Origin: a bacterium
GTDB lineage: Bacteria > Krumholzibacteriota > Krumholzibacteriia > LZORAL124-64-63
Reading direction: 5' to 3'
Assembly: GCA_016712675.1 (NCBI GenBank)
Contig: JADJQR010000001.1
Location: 1,364,001 to 1,428,000 of the forward strand
Length of the DNA: 64,000 nt
Position numbers and translations under genes: made by a program. This document shows, piece by piece, positions 8,242 through 16,340 of this stretch (positions within the stretch are counted from its first letter, which is position 1; each line of letters begins with the position of its first letter). The notes beneath the pieces were generated by a model, which was not told where the DNA came from, searched no databases, and was given only the letters and a program-made list of their open reading frames with translations.

Positions 8242-9956
8242 TGATGGCCTCGAACTGCCTGCGCCGGACCCTGGTCCTGTCGGCCCTCCTCGCGGTCGCC
8301 TTCGCGGCGGTCGTGGCGTACCCTGCCGGCGACGACGGCCTCCTGCGCATCCATCTGCTGTGGACCAACGACGTCCACGGCCACATCGCGCCGGAACCGG
8401 CCAAGTTCATGAACCCCGATTTCCCGCCGCCGCTGGGCGGCGGGGCCTCCGCGGCGACCTACATCGGCGAGGTCACGGCGAAGGCGGAGGCCGCCGGCGA
8501 GGAGGTGCTCCTGGTCGACGTCGGCGACATGTTCCAGGGCACGCCCATCGGCAACAAGACCAAGGGCGCTGCGGTCGTCGAGTACATGAACGCCGTCGGT
8601 TACCACTTCGCCGTACCGGGCAACCACGACTTCGACATGGGCCGCGACAACACCGAGAAGCTGGCCCGCATGTCGAAGTTCCCCTGGCTGGCGGCCAACC
8701 TGGTCGAGAAATCGACTGGGCAGCTGGTCGACTGGGTGCAGGCGACTCTCATGCTCGAGATCGGCGGCATCCGGATCGGTGTAGTCGGCATCGTCACACC
8801 GGCCACGTCCCACATGTCCTTCCCGAAGAACATCGAGGGGCTCGAGTTCCTGGAGATGGCGCCGACCGTGGAGCGCTATCGCGACCAGCTCAAGGCGCAG
8901 GGCGCGGACCTTGTCTTCCTGGCCATCCACGAGGGTCTGCCGTTCGATCCGGACCTGGGCTGGAAGAACCTGCGGGCGGCGCAGGGTGAAGCCGAGCGCG
9001 AGCAGCAGGGCGCCTACGGCTCCAACTACTCGCGCGGCGGCATGAACCTCATGGAACTGGTCAACGCCGTCCCGGGCATCGATTTCGCCGTCGGCGGCCA
9101 CACCCACCGGGGCTACCGCGAGCCGTGGATCGACCCGCAGACGCACACGATGTGCTTCGAGAGCTTCGGCAACGGCAGCAGCATCGGCCACGCCGTGCTG
9201 CTGGTCGACCGGGCCACGCGCTCGCTGGTGGGCTACGAGGGCGCGCACGCCGACGGCACGTTGATCACGCTGTTCGAAGATGAGATCTGGCCGCACCCCG
9301 GGATCGCGGCGGTCATCCGCCCCTTCCACGAGGCGGCCGAGGCGGACATGGGCAAGGTCATCGGTTCGCTGGCCGTGCCGCTGGGCCGCGGCGGGCCGGG
9401 CGCCAGCCTGGTGGCCAACCTGGTGACCGACGCCATGCGCGAGCGGTTCTCGGCCGACCTGTCCGTGCAGAACGCGGGTGGCCTGCGCTCCGATATGCAG
9501 GCCGGGGACCAGTCGACGAGGGACGTGTTCTCGGTGCTGCCGTTCGGGAACGAGCTGATGATCGTGACCATGGATGGGCGCATGGTGCGGCGGCTCATCG
9601 AGTCGCGCGTGGCCGGCCGCAGCGGCGGCATCCTCTTGTCGGGAGCCCGTGTGGTCATCGACCCGACGCGCTCGGACTGGGACCGCGTCGTCGAGCTCGA
9701 GATCGGCGGCCAACCCTGGAGTCCGGACGCCGAGTACGAGGTGGTCATCACCGACTTCCTGATGGAAGGCAACAGCGGCATGGACTTCCTGACGACGATC
9801 GCCGCCGACCGGATCACTCCCTCGGGCGTGTCGCAGGCCGAAGCCGTGGAGGAGTACATCGCCCGGCACAGTCCGGTGCGGCCGCGCATCGACGATCGCT
9901 GGGTCGAGAAGCCCGGACAGGCCCAGGCGGCCTATCTGGCCATACCCTGGCTGTAA
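8241..9956 (+). CDS. Secreted 5'-nucleotidase / bifunctional metallophosphatase (UshA-like)
   Basis: 571 residues with a signal peptide (LVLSALLAVAFAAVVAYPAG). The N-terminal metallophosphatase domain has all metal motifs: LLWTNDVHGHI (D-x-H), VDVGDMFQGTP (GD), VPGNHDFDMG (GNHD) and FAVGGHTHRG (GHTH). The C-terminal 5'-nucleotidase domain has VQNAGGLRSDMQAG and the substrate-closing segment VFSVLPFGNELMIVTMDG. It should hydrolyse nucleotides or cyclic nucleotides in the periplasm or outside the cell, releasing nucleoside and phosphate. The start ATG 8241 overlaps the previous stop; an adjacent ATG at 8244 is equally possible. It closes the outer-membrane operon and is followed by a strong hairpin terminator. 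Confidence 0.88.
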   Translation: MMASNCLRRTLVLSALLAVAFAAVVAYPAGDDGLLRIHLLWTNDVHGHIAPEPAKFMNPDFPPPLGGGASAATYIGEVTAKAEAAGEEVLLVDVGDMFQGTPIGNKTKGAAVVEYMNAVGYHFAVPGNHDFDMGRDNTEKLARMSKFPWLAANLVEKSTGQLVDWVQATLMLEIGGIRIGVVGIVTPATSHMSFPKNIEGLEFLEMAPTVERYRDQLKAQGADLVFLAIHEGLPFDPDLGWKNLRAAQGEAEREQQGAYGSNYSRGGMNLMELVNAVPGIDFAVGGHTHRGYREPWIDPQTHTMCFESFGNGSSIGHAVLLVDRATRSLVGYEGAHADGTLITLFEDEIWPHPGIAAVIRPFHEAAEADMGKVIGSLAVPLGRGGPGASLVANLVTDAMRERFSADLSVQNAGGLRSDMQAGDQSTRDVFSVLPFGNELMIVTMDGRMVRRLIESRVAGRSGGILLSGARVVIDPTRSDWDRVVELEIGGQPWSPDAEYEVVITDFLMEGNSGMDFLTTIAADRITPSGVSQAEAVEEYIARHSPVRPRIDDRWVEKPGQAQAAYLAIPWL

Positions 9957-9981
9957 GATTCCTGACCATACGCAATGTGAA

Positions 9982-10004
9982 GGGGGCGCACCAGTTGCGC
10001 CCCC
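9982..10004 (+). terminator. Rho-independent-type terminator after the 5'-nucleotidase
   Basis: A 9-bp perfect stem, GGGGGCGCA paired with TGCGCCCCC, with a 5-base loop, followed by TCTTCGTT. It lies 25 bases after the stop codon. Confidence 0.75.
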
Positions 10005-10140
10005 TCTTCGTTCACGATTCGGGCTCAAGCCATCCCCGTGCCGTCCGAACATGGCGCCACGGGCGGGCCCCGCGTCCCGCCTCAGGACAAGGATGTCCCG
10101 GCCCCGTGGCCGACCTGGCGCCAACAGACAGGACACGGAC

Positions 10141-11382
10141 GTGAAGATCCTCAGCCACGAGAAGCGCAACGAGCAGCTCTCCCGCTTCGCCGCGCACATG
10201 AACAAGATGGTCGTCGGCCAGCCGCAGGCGATCGAAAAGATGTCCGACAGCTTCAGCCGGCTGATCGCGGGTGTCCACGATCCCGAACGGCCGTTGCTGA
10301 CGATGATGTTCATGGGACCCACCGGCGTCGGCAAGACCGAGACGGTGCGCGCGCTGGCCGAAACGGTGTTCGGCAACCGCCGCGCCTTCACGCGGATCAA
10401 CTGCCAGGAGTACTCGGCCCACTACAACATCTCCAAGCTGCTGGGCTCGCCCCCGGGCTACGTGGGCGGCGAGATCCGGCCGCTGCTTTCGCAGGAGAAC
10501 ATCGACCGGCACTACCGCAAGGCGCTCGAGGCCCAAACGGGTATGATCAGCGAGGTCGACGGCAAGCTGGGCCGGCTGTTTCCGCCCGACAGCGACCGGC
10601 ACCTGTCGATCATACTCTTCGACGAGATCGAGAAGGCGCACCCCAAGCTGTGGAACCTGCTGCTGGGCATTCTGGAGGACGGCACCGTCGTGCTGGGCAA
10701 CAACGAGGAGGTCGACTTCCGCCAGTCGATCATCGTCCTGACCTCCAACGTCGGCAGCGATGCCATGGGCGTCCACCTGGCGCAGAACGGGATCGGCTTC
10801 TCCACGGGCACGAGCGAGGCCAAGCTGGATCGCGACGTGGAAGAAGCTGCCATGCGGGCGGCCAAGAAGGTCTTCCCCTTCGAGTTCCTGAACCGGTTCG
10901 ACGAGATCATCACCTACCACACGCTCAAGGAACAGCACCTCTACCAGATCCTGGACATCCTCATCGCCCAGGTGCACCATCGCTCCCTGCGCTGCGCTGA
11001 GCCCTTCCTGCTGGAGATCACGCAGGAGGCCAAGCGCTGGCTGGTCGAGAACGGGACCGATGTCCAGTACGGCGCCCGGCCGCTCAAGCGGGTGGTCGAG
11101 AAGGGGCTGGTCACCCCGATCAGCCATTTCATCTGCAGTGAGCAGATCCGGCGTGGGGACCTGATCACCGTGGATCTAGGTCCCGGGGAGGAGTTGGTCT
11201 TCCGCAAGGAGTCCGGCGTCACCAGCTGGGAGGAACTCGAGAGCCTCGGACCCTTCCCGCAGTCCGCGTGGGCGCGTGAGGATCTCGGCGTCAAGGATGA
11301 TGGCGGCGAGAAGAAGGAGATCGTCGAGAGGATCACGCGCGTGGTTGCCAATGCGGGTGCCATGTCCGGCCGGGAAGACTGA
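10141..11382 (+). CDS. Stand-alone ClpB/ClpA-type AAA+ ATPase (single D2-like module)
   Basis: 413 residues from GTG 10141 (AGGAC upstream). It has Walker A GPTGVGKT (59-66), the substrate-gripping pore loop PPGYVGG (about 104-110, as in the second ATPase ring of ClpA/ClpB/HslU relatives), Walker B IILFDE (157-162), a sensor-1-like VLTSNVG and a ClpB D2-small domain with YGARPLKRVVEK. Unlike ClpA, ClpB or ClpC (750-860 residues) it has no N domain and no first ATPase ring. An insertion of about 35 residues lies between the pore loop and Walker B. No IGF/IGL loop for ClpP docking was spotted. It is probably an unfoldase or remodeller. It is flanked by hairpins, so it is likely monocistronic. 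An upstream in-frame ATG (10051) would add a basic, low-complexity leader and is disfavoured. Confidence 0.8.
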   Translation: MKILSHEKRNEQLSRFAAHMNKMVVGQPQAIEKMSDSFSRLIAGVHDPERPLLTMMFMGPTGVGKTETVRALAETVFGNRRAFTRINCQEYSAHYNISKLLGSPPGYVGGEIRPLLSQENIDRHYRKALEAQTGMISEVDGKLGRLFPPDSDRHLSIILFDEIEKAHPKLWNLLLGILEDGTVVLGNNEEVDFRQSIIVLTSNVGSDAMGVHLAQNGIGFSTGTSEAKLDRDVEEAAMRAAKKVFPFEFLNRFDEIITYHTLKEQHLYQILDILIAQVHHRSLRCAEPFLLEITQEAKRWLVENGTDVQYGARPLKRVVEKGLVTPISHFICSEQIRRGDLITVDLGPGEELVFRKESGVTSWEELESLGPFPQSAWAREDLGVKDDGGEKKEIVERITRVVANAGAMSGRED

Positions 11383-11425
11383 TCACGCTTTTTCCGCAGC
11401 GTCATCCCATTGTCATGACTCTTGC

Positions 11426-11450
11426 AAGCGGCTCCCGATGGGAGCCGCTT
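11426..11450 (+). terminator. Hairpin terminator after the AAA+ gene
   Basis: A perfect 11-bp stem, AAGCGGCTCCC paired with GGGAGCCGCTT around a 3-base GAT loop. No long T run follows. Confidence 0.6.
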
Positions 11451-11661
11451 CGCTTGTGCCTGCCATGAGCGAACGAGAATCGTTTTCGACGCGGAAGTGG
11501 TTAAACTGGAAGACTTTGGTTGCCAATTGTTAAATTTCCAACTAAAGACCTTGACGCCTTCGGACGAATCTCCCAGCATGCTGAGGGGATTGACCGCGAG
11601 CCTATCCAGACCACGCGATCGAGTCGAGACGGCGCTCAACCCGAACCGAGAGGTCTCCACA

Positions 11662-12639
11662 TTGGACGCTGACTTCAGGAAATTGTCATGGTTCGTGGGC
11701 GGGGTGATCTGTTGTGCCCTGGGTGCGGCTGCGCTGGCCGTGCCGTCGGGAGCGGCGGAGACCGCCACGAACGCCGGCGGGCCTGGCCAGACCATGGTCT
11801 GCCTGGACTGCCATGACGGAACGGCGGCCTCGCTGGCCACCGGGCCGCACCGCGTGCTCATGGGCGCCGCCGGCGACGTAGCCACGCGCATCAGCTGCAC
11901 GAGTTGCCACGCCGGCACCGCTGCCCACTGGGAAGACGATCCGGCCGCAAGTCCCATGACGAACCCCGGCCGCCAGGGTGCGAAGGACGTGGCGGCTGCC
12001 TGCGCAGCCTGCCACCAGGGCGTGCACCAGGCGAACCAGCAGACCCTCAGTGCCCACGCGGCCGCCGACGTGGCCTGCACCGCCTGCCACAAGGTGCACG
12101 GCGGCACGGCGCGGGGTCAGCTGCACCAGGCGCAGGCCGAGCTGTGCTTCAGCTGCCACACCGGCATCCGCGGCCAGTTTGCCCAGCCCTCGCACCACCC
12201 GCTCGGCAACGGCCTGGTCAGCTGCAGCGATTGCCACCTTTCGGGTGACGACGGCTTCCGCGGTGCCGCCCGCACCGACGTGAACGACACCTGCACGAAG
12301 TGCCACGGCGCGCTGCGTGGGCCGTTCCCGTTCGAGCACGAGGCCACGCTCGATCACTCGGTCGAGGACGGCGGCTGCCTGAACTGCCACGATCCGCACG
12401 GCTCGCCGCTGCCGCGGCTGCTCAAGCAGCCGTACGCGGCGCCGCACTTCCAGCTCTGTTCGCAGTGTCACACCGTGCCGGGGCACCAGTTCAACAGCTT
12501 CCACGGCAACCAGTGGGCCGGCGTGGCCTGCAACGAGTGCCATGTCGACATCCACGGCTCATACACCAACCGGGACCTCCTGACGCCGGCGCTGCAGCCC
12601 CAGGGCTGCTTCGCTGCCGGCTGTCACGGCGGGCAGTAG
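11662..12639 (+). CDS. Deca/undecaheme c-type cytochrome, MtrA/DmsE-like
   Basis: 325 residues from TTG 11662 (GAGAGG eight bases upstream). A signal peptide (FVGGVICCALGAAALAVPSGAAE) is followed by ten CxxCH haem sites: CLDCH, CTSCH, CAACH, CTACH, CFSCH, CSDCH, CTKCH, CLNCH, CSQCH and CNECH. The C-terminus carries a further CFAAGCH (CX4CH). Length and haem count match periplasmic MtrA/DmsE-type decaheme proteins, which sit inside an outer-membrane barrel and carry electrons across it. The next gene encodes such a barrel 12 bases downstream, which supports this role. The open frame continues upstream (ATG 11578), but that leader is not signal-like. The electron acceptor is unknown; metal oxides, humics or an extracellular reductase are all possible. 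Confidence 0.85.
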   Translation: MDADFRKLSWFVGGVICCALGAAALAVPSGAAETATNAGGPGQTMVCLDCHDGTAASLATGPHRVLMGAAGDVATRISCTSCHAGTAAHWEDDPAASPMTNPGRQGAKDVAAACAACHQGVHQANQQTLSAHAAADVACTACHKVHGGTARGQLHQAQAELCFSCHTGIRGQFAQPSHHPLGNGLVSCSDCHLSGDDGFRGAARTDVNDTCTKCHGALRGPFPFEHEATLDHSVEDGGCLNCHDPHGSPLPRLLKQPYAAPHFQLCSQCHTVPGHQFNSFHGNQWAGVACNECHVDIHGSYTNRDLLTPALQPQGCFAAGCHGGQ

Positions 12640-12651
12640 AGGGGGTGCGGA

Positions 12652-14244
12652 ATGCGTAGGGGAACACGGAAACTTGCCACGATGCCGGTGGCCCTGGCCT
12701 GCGGGCTGCTGCTGGCGGCAGCGTCGGCACCGACGCAGCCGGCCCTTGCCGGCACCGTCGGGGGCACCCTGGAGGTGGGGACGGTCAGCGTCGAGAAGAC
12801 GTGGGGCGACCCGACCACCATGCCCGAGACCTGGGACATCTACGACGGGTTCACCGTCGCGCGGCTGAACCTGGAGGGCACCGCGGGCCACCGCAACGCC
12901 TTCAACCTGGACCTGCGCGACGTCACGCGCAACAACGCCAACGGGCTGTTCAGCTACCGCCTGGCCGATCTCGGCGGGCTGACCGTGCGCCACCAGCGCT
13001 CGCGCCAGCTGTACGACGCCGACGGCCAGGTCAGCGCCGAACGTCGCGACTGGCGGGTGGGCGCACGCCTGACGCCGAGCCCGGCCTTCCGCCTGACGGC
13101 CGATTACGGGCGCCAGAACCGGTCGGGCGACCGCTGGGCGCTGCCGACCGGCACGGTCTCGGCGCTCGGCTCCGCCTACGACCACGTCCTGCAGACGCAC
13201 CTGGTCGACGCCGAAGTGCGCCGGCACGGCCGCATGTTCGCCGTCGCCTGGGAGGGCTCGCGCCTGACCGATGACGGTAACCCGACGCTGGATCGTCGCG
13301 GGGACGTGGTCTCGGCGCGCGCCAGCGTGCCTTGCCTGTTCCTGCCCGGTCGCCTTTCGCACTTCGTCCGTGCCTCGTACGGGAAGCAGGAACTGGAGGC
13401 GGCCGCGCTCGAGGTGACGACGGCGGCCTTCCAGTATCTCGGCACCCTGCGCGCGACCAACGCGGTGGACCTGCGCTATCGGTTGGACCTCGACCGCACC
13501 GAGAGCGACGCCACGGGTCGGCAGACCGACCGCACACGCAACGACCTGGACGCCACCTGGCGACACGCGAACGGGTCACTGTTCGCCGGCTACGGCTTCG
13601 CCACCACGGATGACGACGCCACCCTGACCGACACCAACACGTGGCGGGTGGGCGGCGCGCTCCGGGGCGGCGACCGCTGGCAGTTGCGCGCCAGCTACGC
13701 GACCAGCGAGAAGGACGACCAGGAGAGCCTCACGCTCCTGAAGGACGTCGAGTCCAGCCGCTGGAAGGCCAACGCCCAGGTCAAGGTGTTCGACGCGCTG
13801 ACCGTCGGCGGCGCGTTCCAGCAGCGCGACCGCGACTACCCGGCCCTGGACGTGGCGGCGACCGGCAAGCGCACCAGCGGGTTCACCAGGATGACGTTCG
13901 CGGGCTGGGGCACGGCCTCGGTCGAGTACGCCTACAGCGACGACCAGTACGTGGACCAGGCGGGCGCCTTCCGCGCCGACAACAGCACGGTCACCGCGCG
14001 CGTCGACCTGACGGGCATCGACCGGCTGCGGCTGGGCGGCAGCCTGACCTATCTCGACCTGGGGAAGGATCTGGACGTCGAGAAGTCGATCCTGAGCTTC
14101 GACGGCAGCTTCGACCTGACCCGCGACTACTTCGTCAGCCTGCGCTACAACGTCTACAACTACGACGACTACGTCCTGCTCGATCGCTACTACACCACCA
14201 ACGTGGTGTGGCTCAATGTCGGCTACAAGCTGCCTGTGGACTGA
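12652..14244 (+). CDS. MtrB/PioB-like outer-membrane beta-barrel (porin of a porin-cytochrome complex)
   Basis: 530 residues with a signal peptide (about 1-33, ending SAPTQPALAG). The whole mature protein alternates like barrel strands: LNLEGTAGHRNAFNLDLRDV, LFSYRLADLGGLTVRHQRS, FVRASYGKQELEAAALEVTT, and at the end NVVWLNVGYKLPVD. The repeated paired-strand layout resembles MtrB/PioB decaheme-associated barrels, although it is shorter than MtrB (about 700 residues), and the N-terminal CxxC of MtrB is not seen. Its position between a decaheme cytochrome and a multihaem lipoprotein is the main argument for function: it would sheath the cytochrome across the outer membrane. The start ATG 12652 lies 12 bases after the cytochrome stop. 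Confidence 0.7.
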   Translation: MRRGTRKLATMPVALACGLLLAAASAPTQPALAGTVGGTLEVGTVSVEKTWGDPTTMPETWDIYDGFTVARLNLEGTAGHRNAFNLDLRDVTRNNANGLFSYRLADLGGLTVRHQRSRQLYDADGQVSAERRDWRVGARLTPSPAFRLTADYGRQNRSGDRWALPTGTVSALGSAYDHVLQTHLVDAEVRRHGRMFAVAWEGSRLTDDGNPTLDRRGDVVSARASVPCLFLPGRLSHFVRASYGKQELEAAALEVTTAAFQYLGTLRATNAVDLRYRLDLDRTESDATGRQTDRTRNDLDATWRHANGSLFAGYGFATTDDDATLTDTNTWRVGGALRGGDRWQLRASYATSEKDDQESLTLLKDVESSRWKANAQVKVFDALTVGGAFQQRDRDYPALDVAATGKRTSGFTRMTFAGWGTASVEYAYSDDQYVDQAGAFRADNSTVTARVDLTGIDRLRLGGSLTYLDLGKDLDVEKSILSFDGSFDLTRDYFVSLRYNVYNYDDYVLLDRYYTTNVVWLNVGYKLPVD

Positions 14245-14281
14245 TTCACGTCACGAACGACTGGCACAAGGAGGAACGGTA

Positions 14282-15313
14282 ATGTCGCTGACCCGCAAGA
14301 ACCTGATGATCCTGGCCGCCATCCTGGGCATGCTCGCCCTGACGGCCTGCACCAGGGAGATCACCACGATCGTGCAGGAAGATCCGCAGCCCTCCAGCTG
14401 CTTCGAATGCCACTCGGACACCGACCTGTCCGTGCTGCGCGCCCAGACCGAATGGTCCGAAAGCGTGCATGGCGAGGGCGAGACCGTCTTTGAGGGTACC
14501 CGGGCCGATTGCGTGCGCTGCCACTGCAACGAGGGCTTCATCCAGTACGTCGACGACCCCACGCGCGTCACCTACTCGGCCACGTCGACCCCGACGAACA
14601 TCAACTGCTTCACCTGCCACGCCCCGCACAGCAACGGCGACTTCGGCCTGCGCGTCACCGAGGCCGTGCCGATGCTGAACGGCGAGTTCCACGACCTCGG
14701 CCTGGGCAACACCTGCACGGTCTGCCACCAGGCGCGCCGCGACGTGGCCGTGTACATCACCAGCAGCAACAGCATCACCAACCGCTACGGCCCGCACCAC
14801 GGCCCGCAGGGCGACCTGCTGCTGGGCACCAACGGCTACGAGTACGCGGGCTACACGTACACCGAGACCCCGTACCACCGCACGATGAACGAGGACGGCT
14901 GCGTGAACTGCCACATGCGCAACGTGGCGCACCTGGTGGGCGGCCACACGTTCAACGTCTCGACGTATAACGCGGAAGAGGACGAGACGGTCTACAACAC
15001 CGGTGCCTGCGTGGGCTGCCACACGGACTGGCCGGAGGACCTCGAGAACTTCGACTACAACGGCGTGCAGACCGAGATCGCCGGACTGTTGGCCGAGTTG
15101 CACGCCCTGCTGCTCGACGCGGGCTACGTCAACGCCAGCGGCGTGCCGGTCACGCGCTCGGCCGTGCCCGCGGACATCGCCGGCGCGATCTGGAACTTCC
15201 AGTTCGTCGGCGCCGAGGACCGCAGCAACGGCGTGCACAACCCCGCGTACGCGCGCGACCTGCTGCAGTCGTCGATCGCTTACATGGAGTCGCTCATCGT
15301 GCCGACCAACTAG
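14282..15313 (+). CDS. Hexaheme c-type cytochrome lipoprotein (likely surface electron exit)
   Basis: 343 residues. ATG 14282 has the best ribosome site of the region (AAGGAGG, 14268-14274). A lipoprotein signal peptide ends in LALTAC (lipobox Cys at about 21). There are six CxxCH sites: CFECH, CVRCH, CFTCH, CTVCH, CVNCH and CVGCH. Additional His residues, including GPHHGPQ and HLVGGH, could be distal haem ligands. By position it would be the outermost member of a porin-cytochrome complex, comparable in role but not clearly in sequence to MtrC/OmcA; OmcA/MtrC-family proteins usually carry about ten haems. It ends the operon before a strong hairpin. Confidence 0.8.
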   Translation: MSLTRKNLMILAAILGMLALTACTREITTIVQEDPQPSSCFECHSDTDLSVLRAQTEWSESVHGEGETVFEGTRADCVRCHCNEGFIQYVDDPTRVTYSATSTPTNINCFTCHAPHSNGDFGLRVTEAVPMLNGEFHDLGLGNTCTVCHQARRDVAVYITSSNSITNRYGPHHGPQGDLLLGTNGYEYAGYTYTETPYHRTMNEDGCVNCHMRNVAHLVGGHTFNVSTYNAEEDETVYNTGACVGCHTDWPEDLENFDYNGVQTEIAGLLAELHALLLDAGYVNASGVPVTRSAVPADIAGAIWNFQFVGAEDRSNGVHNPAYARDLLQSSIAYMESLIVPTN

Positions 15314-15336
15314 TCGGCGCTGCGACCTGTCAACGC

Positions 15337-15364
15337 GGAAGGCCCGGCTCCGGCCGGGCCTTCC
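15337..15364. terminator. Hairpin terminator between convergent genes
   Basis: An 11-bp stem, GGAAGGCCCGG paired with CCGGGCCTTCC, with a 6-base loop. It lies 24 bases after the cytochrome lipoprotein stop and can serve both strands. Confidence 0.7.
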
Positions 15365-15409
15365 CGTATTTCGGCCCCGCGCCGGCGCCATCGTTCCTGC
15401 GCGTGTCGC

Positions 15410-15748
15410 CTACGGCCAGTACAGCAGCCGCCCGCAGCTCTCGCACTTCTGCACCTTGTCGACGTTCGTCTTGCTGACGAACGACGAAGGGATGCTGGCG
15501 AAGCAGCCGGTGCAGAGGTTGCTGACCACCGGCACCACGGCGTGGCCCCAGCGCGCGGTCAGGCGCTTGTACCAGCTGGCCAGGCTCGGGTCGATCTTCC
15601 CGGACAGCTCCTCGCGCGCGTTCTTCAGCGCCTCGAGTCCCTCGTGCCGGAAGCCCAGGTCCTCGAGCTGCTCGCGGCTCTCCTCGGTCTCGCGGATCAT
15701 CTGGTCCATGTCCTGGAGGGCGACCAGAAGCTGCAGTTGCGGATGCAT
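15410..15748 (-). CDS. Short C4-type zinc-ribbon protein
   Basis: 112 residues. The C-terminus has a four-cysteine zinc ribbon, CTGC (about 79-82) and CESC (about 102-105), in the setting used by the DUF164/zf-RING_7 family (VVSNLCTGC..IPS..V..V..CESCGRLLY). The usual members are about 240 residues with a long N-terminal coiled coil. Here only a short helical stretch (LVALQDMDQMIRETEESREQLEDL) comes first, so the coiled coil is strongly reduced. Full-length relatives bind nucleic acid or ribosome-associated partners; the role of this short form is unknown. It lies two bases after the PTS IIA gene and is very likely cotranscribed with it. Confidence 0.65.
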   Translation of the reverse strand: MHPQLQLLVALQDMDQMIRETEESREQLEDLGFRHEGLEALKNAREELSGKIDPSLASWYKRLTARWGHAVVPVVSNLCTGCFASIPSSFVSKTNVDKVQKCESCGRLLYWP

Positions 15749-15750
15749 CC

Positions 15751-16212
15751 TCAGGCTCCCTTCAGCGCGGCGCAGAACGCGTCGTAGTCGGCGGCCTCGC
15801 CCAGCTGCGCGCGCAGGCCGGCGTCCTGGAGGCGGTCGATCAGGGCGGCCAGCGACTTGATGTACTGGTGGCCGGAGTCCTGCGGCGGGGCCACCAGGAC
15901 GAAGAACAGGTGGGTGGGCTGCCCGTCCTCGGAGTCGAAGTCGACGCCGGCGTGCGAGCGCGCGATCAGGATCGTCAGGCGCTGCACCGCGAGGGTGCGC
16001 CCGTGCGGGAAGGCGATGCCGGGGCCCACCGCGGTGGAACCGAGGTGTTCGCGGCTCTGCAGCATCTGCAGGATGGTGTCCGGATTGTGGATGCTGGTGC
16101 CGGAGACGAGACCTTCGACCATTTCGGCAAGAGCAGCGGCTTTGTCGGTGGCTTGCAGGTCAGGCAGGAAGAGCGCGGGTGAGGTATGCTTCAGCACCTC
16201 GACAATGTCCAT
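15751..16212 (-). CDS. PTS EIIA, fructose/nitrogen type (PtsN-like)
   Basis: 153 residues spanning one PTS_EIIA_2 domain. The phospho-accepting histidine is His70 in GIAFPHGR, and the SREHLGSTAVGPG segment before it is typical. No EIIB or EIIC membrane domain is fused or encoded next to it, so it may act in the regulatory nitrogen-type PTS rather than in sugar uptake. The ATG at 16212 follows AAGGTGGTG on the reverse strand. It is divergent from rsgA; the 128-base spacer probably holds both promoters but no clear consensus was found. Confidence 0.85.
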   Translation of the reverse strand: MDIVEVLKHTSPALFLPDLQATDKAAALAEMVEGLVSGTSIHNPDTILQMLQSREHLGSTAVGPGIAFPHGRTLAVQRLTILIARSHAGVDFDSEDGQPTHLFFVLVAPPQDSGHQYIKSLAALIDRLQDAGLRAQLGEAADYDAFCAALKGA

Positions 16213-16340
16213 GACGGGCGCACCACCTTGAGTATGCGGACGAATTGTGCTACCTGTTCGCCTGAAACGTAACCCATCACCGGGCGATAGACAAGTTGCA
16301 ATAACGGGCCCCGCGCCGTGCGCCGGGCCGAAGGGACGGC

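Noticed and set aside
10051-10140. ATG start 30 codons upstream for the AAA+ gene
   Set aside because: The added residues are basic and low-complexity; the GTG at 10141 has a ribosome site and family-like start.
11460-11490. Partial palindrome GAGAATCGTTTTC upstream of the cytochrome operon as a Fur-type box
   Set aside because: Too short and imperfect compared with the Fur consensus; one mismatch in a 13-base site is expected by chance.
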